From assembly GCA_016302625.1 (NCBI GenBank), contig JAEDNG010000004.1:1-19147 (forward strand): 19,147 bases of DNA, in the 5' to 3' direction. Shown in pieces: positions 14,484 to 19,147 of the stretch. The stretch's first letter is position 1; the number at the start of each line of letters is the position of its first letter. This DNA is from Clostridiaceae bacterium. GTDB lineage: Bacteria > Bacillota > Clostridia > Oscillospirales > Acutalibacteraceae. The position numbers and the translations under genes are program-made. The notes under the pieces are model-generated. The model worked only from the letters and a program-made list of their open reading frames with translations, was not told the origin of the DNA and ran no database searches.

Positions 14484-15071
14484 ATGTCAAAAGCTCCGCT
14501 TAGTGAAAAACAGCTTAAAGTATATGAATTTCTTGTAAAAGAAATGTCCTCCGGTTTTCCTCCGACTGTAAGGGAAATCTGCACCGCCACGGGAATTAAG
14601 TCCACTTCGACGGTTCACGCTATTCTTAACGCGCTTGAGGAGGAGGGCTACATAGTAAGAGACGCGAAATCCTCCCGCGCTATACGGCTTGATATGGAAT
14701 ACGATTCCTCAATGGTGCCGGTAGTCGGTAAAATAACGGCCGGACAGCCTATTCTTGCGATTGAGGAGATAGAGGATTATATTCCGTATCCGTCAAAGGA
14801 CGCGGAGGGGCTTTTCGCCCTGCGTGTGTCCGGCCTTAGCATGCGCGACGCCGGTATTCTTGACGGCGATATTATCATTGCCGATAAAAACGCTGTCTGC
14901 CGAAGCGGCGATATTGTAATAGGCATGGACGGGGACGACGCGACCGTAAAGCGTCTGCTTATTAAGGACAGGCAAATAATATTCATGCCTGAAAATCCGG
15001 ATTATTCTCCTATTTATCCCGAAGACCCCCATGTTATCGGAAAGGTAATCGGCTGTTACAGACGGTACTGA
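14484..15071 (+). CDS. lexA: LexA repressor
   Basis: 195-residue SOS repressor. The N-terminal winged helix (1-70) contains PPTVREICTATGIKSTSTVHAILNALEEEGYI. Self-cleavage occurs at A86-G87 (KITAGQPI). The C-terminal S24 peptidase domain has nucleophile S119 (SGLSMRDAGI) and general base K156 (ATVKRL). All catalytic parts are intact. On DNA damage RecA filaments trigger cleavage and release of SOS genes. The ATG has AAGGGAG upstream. rnhA starts 1 base after the stop, so SOS induction may also raise RNase HI, QueT and the second AraC regulator. Length is typical for Firmicutes LexA (about 200). Confidence 0.97.
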   Translation: MSKAPLSEKQLKVYEFLVKEMSSGFPPTVREICTATGIKSTSTVHAILNALEEEGYIVRDAKSSRAIRLDMEYDSSMVPVVGKITAGQPILAIEEIEDYIPYPSKDAEGLFALRVSGLSMRDAGILDGDIIIADKNAVCRSGDIVIGMDGDDATVKRLLIKDRQIIFMPENPDYSPIYPEDPHVIGKVIGCYRRY

Positions 15072-15072
15072 T

Positions 15073-15537
15073 ATGAAAAAATATATAGAAATATTTACCG
15101 ACGGCGCCTGTTCCGGCAATCCGGGTCCCGGCGGCTGGGGAGTAGTCCTCCGATACGGTGAGCATGAAAAAGAGCTGTGCGGCGGCGAGGAAAACACAAC
15201 GAACAACCGAATGGAATTAACCGCGGCAATAAAGGGACTTGAAGCGCTTAAAGAGCCCTGCGCGGTAAGGCTTGTCACCGACTCAAAATATGTTGCGGAC
15301 GGTATAGGCAAGGGCTGGGCAAGGTCGTGGCGGGAAAACGGCTGGCGCAAGGCTGATAAAAAGCCGGCGCTGAATTCAGACCTTTGGGAGCGCCTTTTAA
15401 ATCTGCTTGATACTCATGATGTAAAAATTGAGTGGGTCAAGGGTCACGCGGGACATGCCGAAAACGAACGGTGCGACCGTCTTGCGGTTGAATTCTACAA
15501 AAAACTTAAAGATAAATCTCCCGGGAGAGAATTGTAA
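15073..15537 (+). CDS. rnhA: Ribonuclease HI
   Basis: 154-residue RNase HI, which cuts the RNA strand of RNA-DNA hybrids (R-loops, primers). The four catalytic carboxylates are present: D10 (FTDGACSGNPGPGG), E48 (NNRMELTA), D70 (VTDSKYV) and D135 (ERCDRLA), with the assisting H125 (KGHAGH). The basic handle region (GWARSWRENGWRKADKKP, 81-98) characteristic of the Escherichia coli type is also present. It lies between lexA and queT with overlapping or near-touching ends (stop and next start share an A, TAATG), so it is part of the lexA transcript. Cytoplasmic. Confidence 0.97.
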   Translation: MKKYIEIFTDGACSGNPGPGGWGVVLRYGEHEKELCGGEENTTNNRMELTAAIKGLEALKEPCAVRLVTDSKYVADGIGKGWARSWRENGWRKADKKPALNSDLWERLLNLLDTHDVKIEWVKGHAGHAENERCDRLAVEFYKKLKDKSPGREL

Positions 15538-16055
15538 TGGCAACCAGTAAAAAGAGAATCGAATTTATAGTTACAGGCGCGCTTATTGCCGCCGCGTATG
15601 CGGGACTTACATATTTATGCAATGTTTTTTCATTGGCATACGGCCCTATTCAGTTAAGAATTTCGGAGGTCTTAACCTTACTTCCGATATTCACGCCCGC
15701 TGCTATCCCCGGTGTAACAATCGGGTGCTTTATTGCTAATATCGGCTCGTTTAATATGCTTGATATGATTTTCGGTACGGCAGCTACTCTTGTTGCGGCG
15801 ATAATTACATATTATTTAAGAAATATTAAATTTAAGGGGCTTCCTTTGCTTGCAATGCTTCCGCCGGTTATTATAAATGCGGTGGTAATCGGTCTTGAAA
15901 TCGCTTTTTTCTTTCTGCCTGAGGGCTTCACCCTCTGGGGCTTTGTGATTTCGGGTCTTGAGGTCGGACTCGGTGAGCTTATAGTATGTTACGCATTCGG
16001 CATACCCTTTTATTTAACCGTTAAAAGGTGCGGTATTTTTGAAAAGGAAAACTGA
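15537..16055 (+). CDS. queT: QueT family queuosine-precursor transporter
   Basis: 172-residue membrane protein, the substrate-binding (S) component of an energy-coupling-factor transporter, predicted to import a queuosine precursor such as preQ1. About five membrane segments are seen (10-30, 42-66, 72-94, 102-127, 135-160). The family signature YGPIQLRISEVLTLLPIFTP (35-54) followed by AIPGVTIGCFIANI is clear. ECF A, A' and T components would be encoded elsewhere. The ATG overlaps the rnhA stop (TAATG), so there is no room for the preQ1 riboswitch that commonly precedes queT genes. Confidence 0.92.
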   Translation: MATSKKRIEFIVTGALIAAAYAGLTYLCNVFSLAYGPIQLRISEVLTLLPIFTPAAIPGVTIGCFIANIGSFNMLDMIFGTAATLVAAIITYYLRNIKFKGLPLLAMLPPVIINAVVIGLEIAFFFLPEGFTLWGFVISGLEVGLGELIVCYAFGIPFYLTVKRCGIFEKEN

Positions 16056-16086
16056 ATATAAAAAAGCCGGGTTTGGGGTGAAAATA

Positions 16087-17052
16087 ATGAATAAAGCGCT
16101 GCTTGAACAGCTTTCAAAAATCACGGACGAGGAAAAGAGTATTTTAGACGGCGGAAAGCTTGATATGAGCGTTTACTCGGATAATATGCCCTCGCTTGTG
16201 GACAGTCAAAAGCTGTTAGAATCGGGAAAGCTGTTTACCATTCGTCCAAACACTCGTTTTATCGCGTTCCCTAAGCACAGCCATAATTATATTGAGATTA
16301 TATATATGTGTTCGGGCTCACAGCGTCATATAATTAACGACACGGCGGAAATTACGCTAAAAGCAGGAGAGATACTGATTTTAAATCAGCACGCGAGCCA
16401 TCAGACCGGTATTACCGATTTTGACGATATCGCGATCAATCTTATTGTCCTTCCGCAGTTTTTAAACACCGCGATAGAAATGATAGGCTCGGACAATAAA
16501 ATAAGCCAGTTTCTTTTTTCGGGACTTACCGGAAAGGGTCATGAAATAAGCTATATGCACTTTAACGTAGCGGACGTTCTGCCGGTTCAGAATTTAATGG
16601 AAAATCTTATATGGAGTGTTGTAAACAAGCAGCCCAACCGTCGGAATATTAATCAGGTCACAATGGGGCTTTTGTTTTTACAGCTTCTCGGTTGTACCGA
16701 TTTTCTTGTCACGGGAGAGCCGCAGACCGTCGCAAACACGATAGTCATGTCGGCGCTTACCGAAATTGAGCAGAATTATTCCCACGCCAGCTTAAATAAC
16801 GTCGCTAAACGCTGTAATGTTTCAGCGGCATATGTCAGCAGCACCGTCAAGGAGGCGACAGGGAAGACCTTCAAGGAAAATCTGATGGAAAAAAGACTTT
16901 CAAAGGCGGCATATCTGCTTAAAACCACCGCGCTTTCGGTGGGGGATATAATTATTATGGTGGGCTATGAAAACACAAGCTATTTCTACCGTATTTTTAC
17001 TGAGAAATACGGCGTCAGCCCGAAAAACTATCGCTTAAATGAGGACGCTTAA
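16087..17052 (+). CDS. AraC family transcriptional regulator with cupin domain (near rhaA)
   Basis: 321-residue AraC-type activator. After a 50-residue N-terminal helical part, a cupin sensor (about 53-125) shows FPKHSHNYIEIIYMCSG and LKAGEILILNQHASHQT. The C-terminal two-HTH domain (about 220-318) has LNNVAKRCNVSAAYVSSTVKEATGKTF and DIIIMVGYENTSYFYRIFTEKYGVSPKNYR. The ATG at 16087 is preferred because GGGGTG precedes it; an in-frame TTG at 16039 would overlap queT and lacks a site. It lies 31 bases after queT and 70 bases before rhaA, and the domain layout resembles RhaS/RhaR. Rhamnose control of rhaA is likely by context but not proven. Confidence 0.88.
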   Translation: MNKALLEQLSKITDEEKSILDGGKLDMSVYSDNMPSLVDSQKLLESGKLFTIRPNTRFIAFPKHSHNYIEIIYMCSGSQRHIINDTAEITLKAGEILILNQHASHQTGITDFDDIAINLIVLPQFLNTAIEMIGSDNKISQFLFSGLTGKGHEISYMHFNVADVLPVQNLMENLIWSVVNKQPNRRNINQVTMGLLFLQLLGCTDFLVTGEPQTVANTIVMSALTEIEQNYSHASLNNVAKRCNVSAAYVSSTVKEATGKTFKENLMEKRLSKAAYLLKTTALSVGDIIIMVGYENTSYFYRIFTEKYGVSPKNYRLNEDA

Positions 17053-17074
17053 TTAAAAAATTAATGTCCTTATT

Positions 17075-17116
17075 TTTTTATGTTATTTAAGGTATAATAA
17101 AATAAAAAACGGAGGT
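17075..17116 (+). promoter_or_regulatory. Promoter and ribosome-binding site of rhaA
   Basis: TATAAT (17093-17098) is a perfect -10 box; the -35 region (about 17070-17075, TTATTT) is poor, as expected for an activator-dependent promoter. GGAGGT (17111-17116) lies 6 bases before the ATG. Confidence 0.5.
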
Positions 17117-17122
17117 AACGGT

Positions 17123-18373
17123 ATGACAAGATATGAGGAAGCAAAAAAACGCTATGCCGAGTTTGGAATAGATACCGACGCGGCGATAGAAAAGCTTAAA
17201 ACCGTTCCGGTAGCTCTCCACTGCTGGCAGGGCGACGATGTCGGCGGTTTTGACAGCAAGGACGCACTTTCGGGCGGTATTTTAACAACGGGAAATTATC
17301 CCGGAAAGGCTACTACTCCCGAACAGCTTATGCAGGATATGGACAAGGCGATGTCGCTTTGCCCGGGAAAAAAGAAGCTTAATCTTCACGCAAGCTATGC
17401 GATTTTTGAGGACGGCGAGTTTGCCGACCGTGACAAATTAGAGCCTAAGCATTTTAAAAAGTGGGTAGAATACGCTAAGGCAAGAAACATGGGTATTGAT
17501 TTCAACCCCACATTTTTCTCACATCCGATGGTAAAGGACGGGCTTACACTTTCAAGCCCCGATGAGGAGGTTCGCCGTTTCTGGATTAACCATGGCAAGG
17601 CGTGCATCCGTATTTCACAGTACTTTGCCGAGGAAACGGGTATTCCGTGCGTTATGAACATCTGGACGGGCGACGGCTATAAGGATATTCCGGCTGACAG
17701 AATGGGTCCGAGAATGAGATATAAGGAGTCGTTTGAGGAGATACTTTCAGAGCCGCATGACCCTGCGATGGTTAAGCCCTGCGCCGAGTCAAAGGTATTC
17801 GGAATAGGCGTTGAGTCATTTACCGCCGGCAGTGCTGAGTTCACCTTGAGCTTTGCCGCGACACACCCAGGCTGTCTGCCCCTTATGGATAACGGTCACT
17901 ATCATCCGCAGGAGTATGTTTCGGATAAAATTCCGGCGCTTCTCTGTTTCTTCCCGGAAATTGCTTTACATATAACAAGAGGCGTACGCTGGGATTCCGA
18001 TCATGTTGTTTTGCTTGATGACGAGACCAAGGAAATGGCAAAAGAGGTTGTCCGCAACAACGCGCTTGACAGGGTTTATATGGCGCTTGACTTCTTTGAC
18101 GCGAGCATAAACCGTATTTCCGCTTGGACGGTAGGATTCCGCAGCTGGCAGAAGGCTTTGCTTAACGCTATGTGTCTGCCGAACGAGCTGCTTAAAAAGC
18201 TTCAGGACGAGGGCAGGTTTACCGAGCTTATGGTAATGCAGGAGGAGGCTAAAATGCTGCCCTTCGCAGATGTCTGGGAGCATTACTGTGAGACCGAAGG
18301 CGTTACCGCCGGTCCTAAGTGGTTTGATGAAATTAAGAAATACGAAGACGAAGTTTTAAGCAAAAGAGGTTAG
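17123..18373 (+). CDS. rhaA: L-rhamnose isomerase
   Basis: 416-residue L-rhamnose isomerase, which interconverts L-rhamnose and L-rhamnulose, first step of rhamnose use. It aligns end to end with the Escherichia coli enzyme (about 419 residues) in HCWQGDDVGGFD, GNYPGKA, LNLHASY, MGIDFNPTFFSHP, RWDSDHVVLLDDET and DFFDASINRI. Metal ligands are conserved: E222, D256, H283, D323 for one site and H259, D291, D293 for the second (the equivalents of E234, D267, H294, D334, H270, D302, D304). The length and all motifs argue for an active enzyme. No rhamnulokinase or aldolase gene is adjacent. It has its own promoter and terminator and follows an AraC regulator. Confidence 0.96.
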   Translation: MTRYEEAKKRYAEFGIDTDAAIEKLKTVPVALHCWQGDDVGGFDSKDALSGGILTTGNYPGKATTPEQLMQDMDKAMSLCPGKKKLNLHASYAIFEDGEFADRDKLEPKHFKKWVEYAKARNMGIDFNPTFFSHPMVKDGLTLSSPDEEVRRFWINHGKACIRISQYFAEETGIPCVMNIWTGDGYKDIPADRMGPRMRYKESFEEILSEPHDPAMVKPCAESKVFGIGVESFTAGSAEFTLSFAATHPGCLPLMDNGHYHPQEYVSDKIPALLCFFPEIALHITRGVRWDSDHVVLLDDETKEMAKEVVRNNALDRVYMALDFFDASINRISAWTVGFRSWQKALLNAMCLPNELLKKLQDEGRFTELMVMQEEAKMLPFADVWEHYCETEGVTAGPKWFDEIKKYEDEVLSKRG

Positions 18374-18404
18374 TAATAACCGCTCTAAAACTTTGATAAT
18401 GATA

Positions 18405-18444
18405 TTTAAAACGTCCGGCTATATTTTAGTCCGGACGTTTTAAA
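18405..18444. terminator. Bidirectional terminator between rhaA and ogt
   Basis: Bases 18405-18418 and 18431-18444 are perfect reverse complements (14-bp stem with core AACGTCCGG, 12-base loop). The A/T ends of the stem supply a U-rich tail in each direction, so it can end rhaA and the convergent ogt. The ogt stop codon (18440-18442) lies inside the right arm. Confidence 0.85.
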
Positions 18445-18913
18445 TTAGCTGAACAACACTGTTTTCAAGCTTAAGTAAATATTCTTTAATTTTTATTCCT
18501 GCTGCAAAACCCGTCAAAGAGCCGTCCGCTCCTAATACCCGGTGGCAGGGAACAGCAATTAAAATCGGATTTTTATTGCAGGCGTTTCCAACCGCCCGCG
18601 CGGCTTTCGGATTGCCGAGAAATGCGGCGATTTCGCCGTAAGTCCTTGTTTCTCCGTATGGTATTTTGCAAAGCTCTGTCCATACACGTTTTTGAAAATC
18701 CGTACCTGACGGGGTTATTTTGAAATCAAAGGCTTTCCGTTTTCCGTCAAGGTATTCCGATATTTCTTTAAAAGCCGTGTCGGAAAGCTCGGAAGGTACG
18801 CTTTTACCGCGATTGTCAGTGAATTTAATTTCACAAACCGCACCGTTGCTGACTCCGATCTTAATAATTCCGATTTTGCTGTCATAATAAGCGTAGCTGA
18901 CCGTAAAAATCAC
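18440..18913 (-). CDS. ogt: Methylated-DNA--[protein]-cysteine S-methyltransferase
   Basis: Up to 157 residues. Suicide repair enzyme that removes O6-alkyl groups from guanine. An N-terminal ribonuclease-like domain (about 1-65) is followed by the DNA-binding/transferase domain: FQKRVWTELCKIPYGETRTYGEIA (73-96), the arginine-finger helix RAVGNACNKNP (106-116) and the active site IAVPCHRVLG with acceptor C123. It lacks the Ada regulatory domain, so it is the Ogt type. The start is uncertain: the GTG used here is part of the ribosome-binding sequence GGAGGTG, and no ATG, GTG or TTG lies at normal spacing downstream. Convergent with rhaA and divergent from spoIIID. Confidence 0.92.
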   Translation of the reverse strand: MIFTVSYAYYDSKIGIIKIGVSNGAVCEIKFTDNRGKSVPSELSDTAFKEISEYLDGKRKAFDFKITPSGTDFQKRVWTELCKIPYGETRTYGEIAAFLGNPKAARAVGNACNKNPILIAVPCHRVLGADGSLTGFAAGIKIKEYLLKLENSVVQLI

Positions 18914-18922
18914 CTCCGGAAA

Positions 18923-18951
18923 AGTATAACATACAATTCAGGTAATTTCAA
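18923..18951 (-). promoter_or_regulatory. Predicted sigma-A promoter of ogt
   Basis: On the minus strand TTGAAA (18946-18951) and TATACT (18923-18928) are exactly 17 bases apart. The predicted start point, about 18917, would place GGAGGTG at the very 5' end of the mRNA, so the leader is extremely short. Confidence 0.6.
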
Positions 18952-19005
18952 TCACTTTAGAACATGAAGCGGCACCCGCATGTGCATAGATTATTTGCGA
19001 TGATG

Positions 19006-19034
19006 TTATATTTTGATTATTTTCAGCATACAAT
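19006..19034 (+). promoter_or_regulatory. Predicted sigma-E (mother-cell) promoter of spoIIID
   Basis: TTATATT (19006-19012), 14 bases, CATACAAT (19027-19034). The -10 element is a perfect match to the sigma-E consensus (CATACAMT), and the -35 fits KMATATT at 6 of 7 positions. spoIIID is a known sigma-E target in Bacillus subtilis, so function and motif agree. Confidence 0.75.
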
Positions 19035-19081
19035 TAATTAGTCGTTAGGTGTGAAAAACATGCCTTTGGGGAGTTGATTGT

Positions 19082-19147
19082 ATGAAAGAGGCCACACAGG
19101 ACAGGGCGGAAATACTTGGGGAGTACATATTGGATACGGGAGCCACC
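19082..19147 (+). CDS. spoIIID: Sporulation transcriptional regulator SpoIIID (5' part, cut by the window end)
   Basis: The first 22 codons, to the last base of the window, read MKEATQDRAEILGEYILDTG and then A-T. This matches the start of SpoIIID (in Bacillus MKDYIEERTIKIGKYIVETKKT), with the same spacing of the R, the I-x-x-G-x-Y-I and the ET/DTG positions. SpoIIID is a small HTH protein of about 80-90 residues that tunes sigma-E and sigma-K genes in the mother cell. GGGGAG (19068-19073) lies 8 bases before the ATG, and a sigma-E type promoter lies 48 bases upstream. Only a quarter of the protein is visible. Confidence 0.8.
   Translation, partial: MKEATQDRAEILGEYILDTGAT

Noticed and set aside
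14793..15350. 185-codon minus-strand frame opposite lexA and rnhA
   Set aside because: Both genes on the plus strand have intact catalytic residues; the antisense frame shows no family features.
16039..16086. TTG start of the second AraC protein, overlapping queT
   Set aside because: No ribosome-binding site precedes it, whereas GGGGTG precedes the ATG at 16087.
18964..19041. A 25-codon reading frame before spoIIID
   Set aside because: No ribosome-binding site, it overlaps the sigma-E promoter, and the composition is not protein-like.
1..19147. Defence island, CRISPR array, transposon or prophage
   Set aside because: No repeat-spacer array, transposase, integrase, terminal repeats or toxin-antitoxin-like gene pair was found on either strand.

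Overview
The window looks like chromosomal DNA of a low-to-mid GC, endospore-forming Clostridia, most plausibly an Oscillospiraceae/Ruminococcaceae-type gut anaerobe. The evidence is a yloU-yloV(fakA)-recG core cluster, a Gram-positive type LexA with a matching SOS box, QueT, and the start of spoIIID behind a near-consensus sigma-E promoter at the right edge. The taxonomic placement is inference. No rRNA, tRNA, CRISPR array, insertion sequence or phage gene was seen, and no gene-free stretch exceeds 300 bp.

Layout. (1) 1-6648, plus strand: ymdB-like phosphodiesterase, an orphan family-5 solute-binding lipoprotein, Asp23/YloU, FakA/YloV (fatty acid kinase) and RecG. (2) 6656-7016: a lone feoA on the minus strand, then a divergent control region with a perfect 10-bp inverted repeat. 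(3) 7017-13520: an AraC-type regulator on the plus strand faces a six-gene minus-strand operon. In transcription order this is ThuA-like, Gfo/Idh/MocA, Gfo/Idh/MocA, sugar phosphate isomerase/epimerase (SPI), Gfo/Idh/MocA, SPI. (4) 13697-14442: two half-length TauE/SafE (TSUP) membrane proteins with an ATGA overlap. (5) 14484-17052: lexA, rnhA, queT and a second AraC regulator, tightly packed. (6) 17123-18373: L-rhamnose isomerase, closed by a symmetric bidirectional terminator shared with the convergent ogt gene. (7) 18914-19147: spacer, sigma-E promoter and the first 22 codons of spoIIID.

The most interesting part is region 3. The operon combines three NAD(P)-dependent sugar oxidoreductases with different active-site signatures, two metal-dependent TIM-barrel isomerases/lyases and a ThuA-like protein. 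It has no glycoside hydrolase, kinase or transporter. This fits a pathway that processes sugars or glycosides through 3-keto intermediates (oxidise, isomerise or eliminate, reduce), but the substrate cannot be told from sequence. The regulator and the last operon gene overlap at their 3' ends. The best terminator for the operon lies inside the regulator's second helix-turn-helix, and the best terminator for the regulator lies about 820 bp further on, beyond the whole of the last operon gene. The two transcripts are therefore predicted to overlap by about 1 kb in antisense. Both promoters also share a CTTGCAAA box, which suggests the regulator controls itself and the operon.
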